Positions 10,309 through 18,039 of a DNA stretch of 64,000 bases are shown piece by piece. The stretch comes from JAFGPL01 sp963781805 (lineage in GTDB: Bacteria > Bacteroidota > Bacteroidia > Bacteroidales > UBA10428). The translations under genes and the position numbers were made by a program. Every line of letters begins with the position of its first letter. The first letter of the stretch is position 1. A model generated the notes under the pieces. That model searched no databases and had not been told where the DNA came from. It was given only the letters and a program-made list of their open reading frames with translations. The DNA lies in assembly GCA_963781805.1 (NCBI GenBank), contig CAWAHF010000004.1:2542001-2606000 (forward strand), written 5' to 3'.

Positions 10309-10316
10309 TATTTTTG
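10309..10316 (+). promoter_or_regulatory. TAnnTTTG promoter box directly before pabB
   Basis: TATTTTTG matches the Bacteroidota -7 consensus TAnnTTTG exactly. It ends four bases before the pabB ATG, so transcription would begin at or next to the start codon. No good TTTG -33 box is found at the expected distance. Confidence 0.5.
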
Positions 10317-10320
10317 CAAA

Positions 10321-11661
10321 ATGAGGAATCAGAAGAATTTTGAATTAACAAACCCGGAAGTTTTTAAAAAACAATTATTGTACTGGTGCCATAAGAACAA
10401 CGTATTTGCTTTTCATGACACCAATGGATTTAATACGAAACAAAGCAGGTTTTCTAAGTATCCCGATTTTGAAGTATTGGCAGCTTCAGGAGTTATTGAT
10501 ATCCTTAAAATTAATTGTGGAGAAGCATTCCAGAATCTAAAAGAATTCATGCAAAAAGAAAATGATTGGCATTTTGGCATCTTTGGATATGATCTGAAAA
10601 ATGAACTGGAAAAACTTGCCTCTGAAAATACTGATTTTATAGGATTTAAAGACATGCAGTTGTTCAGACCGGAATTAATTTTTCGCATCCGGCAGTCTAT
10701 CCTTGAAATTTTTTACATTAAAGAGAGAATCTGTGATGCTGAAATTGATACTATCTATTCTGATATTTTAACAACCAATCATCTATCTGAACTACCTTCA
10801 TCCTGTCCTGAAATCAATCAGCGAATTTCCAGAGAAGACTACCTCGAAAAGCTTGCCTCAATAAAAGAGCATATTTCGAGGGGTGATATTTTTGAAATGA
10901 ATTTTTGTATGGAATTTTTTTCAGATCATGCAATTATTCATCCAACCGCAGTATTCACAAGTCTGATGAAGCAGTCTCCATCGCCCTATGCATGTATGTA
11001 TAGGTTTGATAATCTCTATCTTTTTTCTTCAAGTCCTGAGCGTTTTCTGTATAAAAATGGCAGAGACATTATTGCTCAGCCGATGAAGGGAACTATCAGA
11101 AGAAATATTTCAGCAGTTAAGGATGCAGAACAAAAAGAAAAGCTCAAAAGGGACCCGAAGGAAGTTTCGGAAAATATTATGATAGTGGATTTGGTTAGAA
11201 ATGACCTGTCAAAAACAGCAGTCAATAAAAGTGTGGTGGTTGATGAACTTTGCGGCGTATATACGTTTGCAACAGTCCACCAGATGGTATCCACCATCCG
11301 TTCTGAATTATCACCAGGATTTGAGGCATTGGATGTTATTAAAAGCTGTTTCCCAATGGGTTCGATGACAGGCGCACCCAAAGTCAGGGCTATGGAACTG
11401 ATCGAGCAGTTTGAAGAAACCAAACGTGGCGCATATTCGGGTACAGCAGGATATTTTACTCCCCAGGGTGATTTTGATTTCAATGTAATTATCCGAAGCA
11501 TTTTATATAATGAAACAAATCATTATCTTTCGTTTAGCACAGGCGGTGCAATTACAGCTAATTCTGTACCGGAGCTTGAATATGAAGAATGCCTTTTAAA
11601 AGCAGAAGCTCTTAAAAAAACACTAAATTGTCTCGATTGCCAATATGAACAAACGATTTGA
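10321..11661 (+). CDS. pabB: Aminodeoxychorismate synthase component I (anthranilate synthase component I family)
   Basis: Chorismate-binding enzyme of 446 residues that aminates chorismate to 4-amino-4-deoxychorismate for folate synthesis. It carries the family signatures: a PMKGTIRR segment, DLVRNDLSK, and GSMTGAPKVRAMELIE followed by YSGTAGYF. PMKGT is the PabB form rather than the PFGT of TrpE, so PabB is preferred. No glutamine amidotransferase (PabA) or lyase (PabC) gene lies in the window. It overlaps tilS by 17 bp, so the two are translationally linked. Confidence 0.85.
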   Translation: MRNQKNFELTNPEVFKKQLLYWCHKNNVFAFHDTNGFNTKQSRFSKYPDFEVLAASGVIDILKINCGEAFQNLKEFMQKENDWHFGIFGYDLKNELEKLASENTDFIGFKDMQLFRPELIFRIRQSILEIFYIKERICDAEIDTIYSDILTTNHLSELPSSCPEINQRISREDYLEKLASIKEHISRGDIFEMNFCMEFFSDHAIIHPTAVFTSLMKQSPSPYACMYRFDNLYLFSSSPERFLYKNGRDIIAQPMKGTIRRNISAVKDAEQKEKLKRDPKEVSENIMIVDLVRNDLSKTAVNKSVVVDELCGVYTFATVHQMVSTIRSELSPGFEALDVIKSCFPMGSMTGAPKVRAMELIEQFEETKRGAYSGTAGYFTPQGDFDFNVIIRSILYNETNHYLSFSTGGAITANSVPELEYEECLLKAEALKKTLNCLDCQYEQTI

Positions 11662-12970
11662 ATCTTATATTGCAAAAAATAACCTTTGCATGGCCGGGGA
11701 TAAAATATTACTGGCAGTTAGTGGTGGTATCGATTCAATGGCGATGTTTAACCTGTTTGTAAAAACAGCTTATAAGATTGGCGTGGCACATTGTAATTTT
11801 ACCCTAAGAGGAGCAGAATCGGATGAAGATCAACAGTTTGTTAAAATTCAGGCTGAAAAATTCAATGTTCCGTTTTATACTATTAGATTCGATACAAAAG
11901 ACTATGCAAAAAAAAGAGGCATTTCCATTCAAATGGCAGCCAGGGATTTAAGATATGATTGGCTGAGAAACATTCAAAATGAAAATGGATATCAATATAT
12001 AGGTGTTGGTCACAACAGTGATGATTCGATAGAGACATTTTTTATCAATCTTACCCGAAATGCAGGTATTCACGGCTTAACAGGGATTAAGCCTAAACAG
12101 AATAATATCATCAGGCCGCTGCTTTTCGCTTCAAGAAATGAAATTGCTGATTATGCACAAACTAATAATATTCCTTATCGTGAGGATTCTTCTAACGCTG
12201 AAACAAAATATCTGCGGAATAAATTAAGGCTTAACATTATTCCCGAAATTGAAAAACTGAATCCGGCATTTAAGGACAATATGCACGATGTATTAGCACG
12301 TATGAGGGATGCCGAGCATTTGCTTGATGAAATTGTTGATCAATACCGCAAGGAATTGTTGAAAAAAGATGGAAACAAAATCCTTATTGATTATCAAAAG
12401 CTACCTGCTACTGATGCTTCCGGCACCATTTTATATGAATTGTTACGGGAATACGGTTTCAATGGCGACCAGGTAAAATCAATTGCCGGTTCTGTCAATA
12501 GTGAATCCGGTAAGCTTTTTTATTCTAAATCCCACAGGTTGATAAAGGATAGAGAATTCTTTATTATCACCGGAATAAAAGCCGATGACACAGCTGAAAT
12601 ATATATCAATAACTCAGATAGTACCATCGACTATCCAATCGGATTAAATTTAAAAGTCTATCCAAACAGCTCCGATTTTAACATCCCTCAACAATCGACT
12701 ATTGCTGCCATTGATAGAGATAAACTGATTTTTCCATTAGTACTGCGGAAATGGAGACAGGGAGACCGGTTTATGCCTTTTGGAATGGAACATTTTAAAA
12801 AATTAAGCGATTTCTTCATCGATCTAAAACTGTCTGTGGCAGATAAAGAATCTCTCTGGATAATCGAATCTGACGGAAAAATCGTATGGATTGTCGGCAA
12901 AAGAATAGATAACCAGTATCGGATACTGCCAGAGACCAAAAATATACTTTTAATAGAATACATAACGTAA
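11645..12970 (+). CDS. tilS: tRNA(Ile)-lysidine synthase
   Basis: N-type ATP pyrophosphatase of 441 residues that attaches lysine to C34 of the AUA-reading tRNA(Ile), an essential step. The PP-loop SGGIDS is at residues 26-31, followed by HCNFTLRG and the GHNSDDSIETFF motif of the family. The C-terminal domain (LRKWRQGDRFMPFGM, KKLSDFFID) is the tRNA-binding part of long TilS proteins. The reading frame starts inside the end of pabB, a normal operon overlap and not a frameshift. Confidence 0.93.
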   Translation: MNKRFESYIAKNNLCMAGDKILLAVSGGIDSMAMFNLFVKTAYKIGVAHCNFTLRGAESDEDQQFVKIQAEKFNVPFYTIRFDTKDYAKKRGISIQMAARDLRYDWLRNIQNENGYQYIGVGHNSDDSIETFFINLTRNAGIHGLTGIKPKQNNIIRPLLFASRNEIADYAQTNNIPYREDSSNAETKYLRNKLRLNIIPEIEKLNPAFKDNMHDVLARMRDAEHLLDEIVDQYRKELLKKDGNKILIDYQKLPATDASGTILYELLREYGFNGDQVKSIAGSVNSESGKLFYSKSHRLIKDREFFIITGIKADDTAEIYINNSDSTIDYPIGLNLKVYPNSSDFNIPQQSTIAAIDRDKLIFPLVLRKWRQGDRFMPFGMEHFKKLSDFFIDLKLSVADKESLWIIESDGKIVWIVGKRIDNQYRILPETKNILLIEYIT

Positions 12971-12999
12971 TTTTCATCGGTATTATCAGAAATCATACC

Positions 13000-13007
13000 T
13001 ATTTTTG
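13000..13007 (+). promoter_or_regulatory. TAnnTTTG promoter box before the HEAT-like gene
   Basis: TATTTTTG matches the Bacteroidota -7 box, 23 bases before the ATG at 13031. No convincing -33 TTTG was found. Confidence 0.4.
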
Positions 13008-13030
13008 CCTGAAAATTAAAACCCTGAAGC

Positions 13031-13579
13031 ATGGCCTTGACTAAAGAAGATAAAGTATTGATTTCAAAACTACAATCTGATGAATTGTCTCAAATAATGG
13101 AGGTTTTGAAAGATCTGAATACAAAAGGATCAGTTGTTTTAATACCTTACCTTTTCGACATTATTGCTTCAGGAAAATTTGAATCGGTTGAAAATGACAT
13201 ATTGAGAATACTAAGTAATATAAAAGAAAAAGATGCTGCACCGATAATTATGGAATCGCTGCAACATAACGATTATAAAAATAAAACTGCCGATGTTGTT
13301 GCAATATGTTGGCAATCGAGTCTCGATTTCAGCCCTTTCCTGCCGGTTTTTTCAGAATTTTTCTTCATCAACGATTATCAGACTTCCATTGAGGCTTTTA
13401 CAGTTATCGAGGAATTTATTCCATACGCTACACTGGCTCAGAGAAAAGAATGTTTGAAAATACTGGAAAAAAATTCTCCAAGTATTTCTTCAACCTTGAA
13501 ACCTCTTTATAATGAATTATATAAACTGGTAAAAAACTCTCTTGATTTATCTATTGATAGTTCGAGAAGTATTTCATAA
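13031..13579 (+). CDS. Small HEAT-repeat-like hypothetical protein
   Basis: A 182-residue soluble helical protein. The pattern of paired helices (LNTKGSVVLIPYLFDIIASG, then LRILSNIKEKDAAPIIMESL) resembles HEAT/ARM repeats used for protein-protein contact. There is no signal peptide or catalytic motif. Its 3' end overlaps the convergent DHOD-like gene by 29 bp. I infer a scaffold-type role from the repeat pattern only. Confidence 0.65.
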   Translation: MALTKEDKVLISKLQSDELSQIMEVLKDLNTKGSVVLIPYLFDIIASGKFESVENDILRILSNIKEKDAAPIIMESLQHNDYKNKTADVVAICWQSSLDFSPFLPVFSEFFFINDYQTSIEAFTVIEEFIPYATLAQRKECLKILEKNSPSISSTLKPLYNELYKLVKNSLDLSIDSSRSIS

Positions 13580-14528
13580 ACTGGGACCTTTCGTATACTG
13601 CGGGATCAGGAATCCTTTTGTAACTTAATAGGCCTCTTATTTCATCAAGCGTCTGGTATTTGTTAGCAGTCATCCATGAGTTTACAAATTCAATTACCTT
13701 TTCCAGATAGTCCGGGCCATTTTTATATAATGCAGAACACATCTGAACCGTTTTTGCCCCGGCAAGAATTTGTTTTACCACAGAAGCGCCATCATGATTG
13801 CCTGTAGATGCAGAAATGTCAATATGGATATCTTTCCCAGCAAGTATTCCAACCCACCGAAGTGAATTTCTGATATCAGAAGGAGAGCTAAATACTTCTG
13901 ATGCAATAATTTTCATTTCCTTAATATCAATATCCGGAGAATAAAATCTATTAAAAAGAACAACACCGGTAGCACCACGGTAATAAATGTTTTTAACGAG
14001 GTTTGTCAGATTTGTATACTGCAAACCAATCTTAATGGCCAATGGAAGATTCGTTTTTGCCTTTACTTTTTCGATAATTTCATAGTACAAAGATTCGTAT
14101 TTTTCCGAATCCCTGTTTTCATCCGTAGGAACAATAAATACATTCAATTCGAGAGCATCAGCTCCGGCAACTTCAATATCTTTGGCATAGGAAACCCAGT
14201 CAGAATCGGAAATGCAATTAATACTTGCAATTACAGGTATCGAAACCGATTTCTTTGAATCTTCGATCAGTTTTAAATATTCTTTTACCGAGTTATCTTT
14301 GATATAATTCTGAATATAATCCCGGGCTTCCGGATAATCGCTCCTGTCAATGAGTGAACCAGCTTCAAAATTAATCTGTTCTTCAAACATCGATTTCAGT
14401 ACAACAGCACCGGCGCCATATTTTTCAAGTTTTATGATTTTATCAACAGAGTTTGTTAAACCTGAACTGCTGACAATAACAGGATTTCTTAGGTTTAATC
14501 CAAGATATACAGTATTAAGACTGACCAT
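13551..14528 (-). CDS. Dihydroorotate dehydrogenase-like flavoprotein
   Basis: A TIM-barrel FMN enzyme of 325 residues that resembles class 1 dihydroorotate dehydrogenases. It opens with the family strand LNTVYLGLNLRNPVIVSSSG and has the barrel segments VPVIASINC, PLAIKIGLQ and GAKTVQMCSALY. In true class 1 enzymes the loop after ELN holds the catalytic Cys (ELNLSCPN). Here the same place reads ELNVFIVPT, so the general base is missing. It is therefore better called DHOD-like than PyrD. It lies 10 bp downstream of yggS on the same strand. Confidence 0.8.
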   Translation of the reverse strand: MVSLNTVYLGLNLRNPVIVSSSGLTNSVDKIIKLEKYGAGAVVLKSMFEEQINFEAGSLIDRSDYPEARDYIQNYIKDNSVKEYLKLIEDSKKSVSIPVIASINCISDSDWVSYAKDIEVAGADALELNVFIVPTDENRDSEKYESLYYEIIEKVKAKTNLPLAIKIGLQYTNLTNLVKNIYYRGATGVVLFNRFYSPDIDIKEMKIIASEVFSSPSDIRNSLRWVGILAGKDIHIDISASTGNHDGASVVKQILAGAKTVQMCSALYKNGPDYLEKVIEFVNSWMTANKYQTLDEIRGLLSYKRIPDPAVYERSQFMKYFSNYQ

Positions 14529-14538
14529 ATAATAGTAT

Positions 14539-15225
14539 TTATTGATAATTTCTTTCTCCGAAAATCAGACTGCCAATCCTGACCATCGTTGAGCCAGCGG
14601 CAATGGCGAGTTTATAGTCATCCGACATACCCATTGACAGTTCACAAAAATAAGGTTTTTCACTGAAATATTGCTTCTTTATTTTTTGAAAGCATTCAGC
14701 AAGATATTCAAATTCATGGTTCACCAGGGCATCATCATCGGTAAAAGTTGCCATGCCCATGAGGCCGGTAATTCTTGTATTATTGATTTGAGAATATTCT
14801 GGTGACTTAAGCAGGTTGATGGTCTCTTCCAAGCTGAGCCCGTATTTTGATTCTTCCTTTGCAATTTTAAGCTGCAGAAGGCAATCGACAATCCTATTAT
14901 TTTTAATTGCCTCTTTATTAATTGCTGACAAAAGATGTAAACTGTCGACAGAGTGTATTAAAGCCACAAAAGGCACAATATACTTCACCTTATTGCTTTG
15001 CAAATGTCCAATCATATGCCATTCAATATCTTTGGGAAGTTTCTCGTATTTTGATGCCATTTCCTGCACTTTATTCTCGCCAAAGATTTTATGTCCGGCA
15101 TTGTAAACTTTCAGTATGGCATCTGAGGGGTGGGTTTTTGATACTGCTATCAGTTTAACATGAGCAGGTAATTCGTCAATAATTCGATTTAAATTCCTTG
15201 CAATATCCATTAGCTTATAATCCAA
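14539..15225 (-). CDS. YggS/PLPBP family pyridoxal-phosphate homeostasis protein
   Basis: A 228-residue single-domain PLP-binding TIM barrel that keeps free pyridoxal phosphate in balance. The PLP lysine is Lys30 in IAVSKTHP. Further family motifs are FGENKVQE, EWHMIGHLQSNKVK, the GLMGMATF segment and ELSMGMSDDYKLAIAAGSTMVRIGS. The length is normal for the family. It is the first gene of a two-gene unit with the DHOD-like protein. Confidence 0.9.
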   Translation of the reverse strand: MDYKLMDIARNLNRIIDELPAHVKLIAVSKTHPSDAILKVYNAGHKIFGENKVQEMASKYEKLPKDIEWHMIGHLQSNKVKYIVPFVALIHSVDSLHLLSAINKEAIKNNRIVDCLLQLKIAKEESKYGLSLEETINLLKSPEYSQINNTRITGLMGMATFTDDDALVNHEFEYLAECFQKIKKQYFSEKPYFCELSMGMSDDYKLAIAAGSTMVRIGSLIFGERNYQ

Positions 15226-15235
15226 TTTAGAATTT

Positions 15236-15243
15236 CAAAAGTA
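15236..15243 (-). promoter_or_regulatory. TAnnTTTG promoter box of yggS
   Basis: On the minus strand the sequence reads TACTTTTG, an exact TAnnTTTG match, 10 bases upstream of the yggS ATG. The -33 element is not evident. Confidence 0.4.
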
Positions 15244-15336
15244 CTAAAAGAATTTGTGGATAGAATTAAAGCATACATAAAAAGAAATTTCAGCTATCAA
15301 TTCATTATTGAAGTATTAATCAAATAAGTTAAACTA

Positions 15337-15372
15337 AAAAACCTGGCAGGTTATTGAATCCTATCAGGTTTT
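15337..15372 (-). terminator. Intrinsic terminator downstream of plsY
   Basis: Arms AAAACCTG (15338-15345) and CAGGTTTT (15365-15372), with inner AGG/CCT pairing across a small internal loop. On the minus strand the stem is followed by a T run. It lies about 40 bp beyond the plsY stop. Confidence 0.7.
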
Positions 15373-15409
15373 ATATTTTATAACGAAAATGATTCTTCTA
15401 AAATAATTT

Positions 15410-16078
15410 CTATGCCGATTGTCTTATCCGTTGTGCCTCTCGTTTTCTTTTGCTCATCAGAAAAAGAGCCTTGTTTTCTTCATTTCTTAAGAGTCTTTCA
15501 ATGTTTTTCTGGTGCGTAAACAATAAAAGAACGGATATAATCAATGAAAAAAGCACAAGAGAAGGTGTAGTTGTTTTGAAAACAAATATCAACAGGAGCG
15601 GGTATGAAAATCCTGCTATCATTGAGCTCAATGATACATATTTTGTTATGACCAATGCAATGATGAAAATTCCGATACAAAGCAGTGTGGTATATGGATC
15701 TATTGCAAGAACAAATCCCAACAGGGTAGCTACTCCTTTACCTCCCCTAAATCCGACATATATCGGAAAAATATGACCAAGAATGGCAGCAATACCCAAC
15801 AGAAGCTGAAAATTAATATAATCACCTGTTTGTGGGATATAATAATGTGTAAGATGAATAAGATTTACCGCCAGCCAACCTTTAAAAATATCAAAAGCCA
15901 ATACGCTTAGGCCTGCTTTCCATCCTAAAATTCTGATAGCATTTGTAGATCCGGCATTTTTACTGCCATGTTCCCTTACATCTATTCCAAATAACTTCTT
16001 CCCAAGCCACACAGATGTGGGAATTGACCCTAATAAATATGCTAATATCAGGATTGTAACATTAAATAATATAGCCAT
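15410..16078 (-). CDS. plsY: Glycerol-3-phosphate acyltransferase PlsY
   Basis: Inner-membrane acyltransferase of 222 residues that moves the acyl group from acyl-phosphate to glycerol 3-phosphate, the first step of phospholipid synthesis. It has the PlsY signatures: LGSIPTSVWLGK near residues 16-27, HGSKNAGSTNAIRILG near 37-52, and GHIFPIYVGFRGGKGVAT near 101-118. There are about five membrane helices and a basic tail. It is a single-gene unit with its own promoter and terminator. Confidence 0.93.
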   Translation of the reverse strand: MAILFNVTILILAYLLGSIPTSVWLGKKLFGIDVREHGSKNAGSTNAIRILGWKAGLSVLAFDIFKGWLAVNLIHLTHYYIPQTGDYINFQLLLGIAAILGHIFPIYVGFRGGKGVATLLGFVLAIDPYTTLLCIGIFIIALVITKYVSLSSMIAGFSYPLLLIFVFKTTTPSLVLFSLIISVLLLFTHQKNIERLLRNEENKALFLMSKRKREAQRIRQSA

Positions 16079-16106
16079 ATAAAAGAACTATGTTGATATT
16101 GGGTTG

Positions 16107-16137
16107 CAAATATAGTAATTATTTAATGGTATACAAT
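16107..16137 (-). promoter_or_regulatory. plsY promoter (-7 and near -33 boxes)
   Basis: On the minus strand TATATTTG (16107-16114) matches the -7 box. ATTG at 16134-16137 is one base off the -33 TTTG, with 19 bp between them, the expected spacing for Bacteroidota promoters. Confidence 0.55.
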
Positions 16138-16215
16138 TTAATACCCTATTAATTCATACCCAGAGTATGAATAAAACCATTTATTAACTTGAATACCAAA
16201 TATTTATAAGTATTT

Positions 16216-17814
16216 TTACAGTTTTGGACCAGCAGGTATCAACGCTTTTCCGGCAGGTGTATCTGAATATTTGTCAAAATACTTGATATACCTTGAAGCC
16301 AGGTCTTTTGCTTTCTTTTCCCATTCGTTTTTATCAGTATAGGTATCCCTCGGATCAAGAATGCCAGGACTTACATTAGGAAGACTGGTTGGAATCGTTA
16401 AATTTAAAATAGGCATATGTTTGGTAGATGCTTTTTCAATTGATCCATCAAGAATTGCATCGATAATTGCCCGGGTATCTTTTATTGAAATTCTTTTCCC
16501 TGTTCCATTCCATCCTGTATTAACAAGGTAGGCTTTTGCACCATGTTGATCCATTTTTTTAACAAGTTCTTTGGCATAGATGGTAGGATGAACTGTTAGA
16601 AAAGCTTCGCCAAATGCGGGAGAGAAGGATGGCACAGGTTCGGTAATTCCTCTTTCGGTACCGGCAAGTTTTGAAGTATATCCACATAGAAAATGATATT
16701 GCGCCTGATCCCTGTCAAGTATGGATACCGGAGGCAATACACCAAATGCATCGGCAGACAGATAGATTACTTTAGAAGCATGACCTGCTTTAGAAGGAAG
16801 AACAATCTTATTAATAAAATAAATTGGATAGGAAACGCGTGTATTTTCTGTTACTGAAGAATCACTGAAATCAATTGAACCATCATCATGCACCGTGACA
16901 TTTTCCAAAAGTGCATCTCTTCTGATGGCGTTCCAGATATCGGGTTCATTTTCTTTACTGAGATGGATGGTTTTTGCATAGCAACCCCCTTCAAAATTAA
17001 ATACCCCATGATCGTCCCATCCATGTTCATCATCACCGATAAGATATCTTTTTGGATCTGCAGAAAGAGTGGTTTTACCAGTACCGGATAATCCGAAAAA
17101 GATAGCCACATCGCCTTTTTCACCCACGTTGGCTGAACAATGCATGGAAGCAATGCCACGTAATGGCAGATAATAATTCATTATAGAAAAAATACCCTTT
17201 TTCATTTCACCGCCGTACCAGCTTCCGCCAATAACAGCCATTTTTTCCGTAAGGTTAAACAGCACAAAAACTTCGGAATGAAGCCCATGTTCCTTCCATC
17301 TGGGATTAGTAACTTTTGAACCATTTAAAAGAACAAAATCAGGTTCACCAAAATTTTCAAGTTCGTATTCCGATGGACGAATAAACATGTTAAGAATAAA
17401 ATGAGCCTGCCAGGCTACCTCCATGATGCAACGAACTTTAAGACGAGTATCTGGATTGGTACCGCAAAAAACATCACATACATATAATTTATCAACAGTT
17501 GAAAGACGATTATTAACCAATCCTTTAAGTTCTTTCCAGATTTCAGGTGTTACAGGCCTGTTAACAACACCATCCCACCAAAGTGTATTTTCGGAGGTTG
17601 CATCCTTAACAAAATATTTATCTTTGGGTGAGCGTCCTGTAAATACCCCGGTTTTAACTGCAACTGCACCAGTGTTCGTTAATACACCTTTTTCAAAACC
17701 TTCATTTTTTGAATCCATTTCTGCTTCGAACAAATCCTGATAAGAAGGATTGTAAATAACTTCTTTCACACCGGCAATACCGTAACTTTTTAAATCCTCT
17801 GGTCTGACGCTCAT
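16216..17814 (-). CDS. pckA: Phosphoenolpyruvate carboxykinase (ATP)
   Basis: A 532-residue enzyme that interconverts oxaloacetate + ATP and PEP + CO2 + ADP. In Bacteroidota it often runs in the carboxylating direction towards succinate. The P-loop GLSGTGKTTLSADP starts at residue 241. The kinase-2 metal site IGDDEHGWDDHG is at 259-270, and the substrate-binding TGRSPKDK segment at 59-66. Length and motifs are normal. It is followed on the other side of its promoter by ppdK on the same strand, with a terminator between them, so both are separately controlled. Confidence 0.95.
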   Translation of the reverse strand: MSVRPEDLKSYGIAGVKEVIYNPSYQDLFEAEMDSKNEGFEKGVLTNTGAVAVKTGVFTGRSPKDKYFVKDATSENTLWWDGVVNRPVTPEIWKELKGLVNNRLSTVDKLYVCDVFCGTNPDTRLKVRCIMEVAWQAHFILNMFIRPSEYELENFGEPDFVLLNGSKVTNPRWKEHGLHSEVFVLFNLTEKMAVIGGSWYGGEMKKGIFSIMNYYLPLRGIASMHCSANVGEKGDVAIFFGLSGTGKTTLSADPKRYLIGDDEHGWDDHGVFNFEGGCYAKTIHLSKENEPDIWNAIRRDALLENVTVHDDGSIDFSDSSVTENTRVSYPIYFINKIVLPSKAGHASKVIYLSADAFGVLPPVSILDRDQAQYHFLCGYTSKLAGTERGITEPVPSFSPAFGEAFLTVHPTIYAKELVKKMDQHGAKAYLVNTGWNGTGKRISIKDTRAIIDAILDGSIEKASTKHMPILNLTIPTSLPNVSPGILDPRDTYTDKNEWEKKAKDLASRYIKYFDKYSDTPAGKALIPAGPKL

Positions 17815-17860
17815 AATTTAATTTTTTTTATTAATTAATACTTCATTTTTTAACTGAATG

Positions 17861-17868
17861 CAAATATA
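17861..17868 (-). promoter_or_regulatory. TAnnTTTG promoter box of pckA
   Basis: TATATTTG on the minus strand, 46 bases upstream of the pckA ATG. No clear -33 box is at the standard distance. Confidence 0.45.
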
Positions 17869-17987
17869 TTGAAATTGTATTAAAGAACATACTGTATTAG
17901 ATACTCCGGAAAATAAAAAGTTTATAAAATACACTTATTTAAACACTTGAAAAAAGATAATGTTTATTGCAAAAAAAAACTATAAAA

Positions 17988-18008
17988 AAGGACTGTATCA
18001 AACAGTCC
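17988..18008 (-). terminator. Intrinsic terminator downstream of ppdK
   Basis: Perfect 8-bp arms AGGACTGT / ACAGTCCT with a five-base loop, followed on the minus strand by a run of six T. It begins about 30 bp after the ppdK stop. Confidence 0.85.
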
Positions 18009-18039
18009 TCTATATAATGCACTTAATCTACGATGATTA

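Noticed and set aside
11076..11501. 141-codon open frame opposite pabB
   Set aside because: pabB motifs run through this stretch without interruption; the antisense frame has no family features.
11645..11661. pabB-tilS overlap as a possible frameshift
   Set aside because: Both proteins are complete at the junction; a 17-bp overlap is normal translational coupling.
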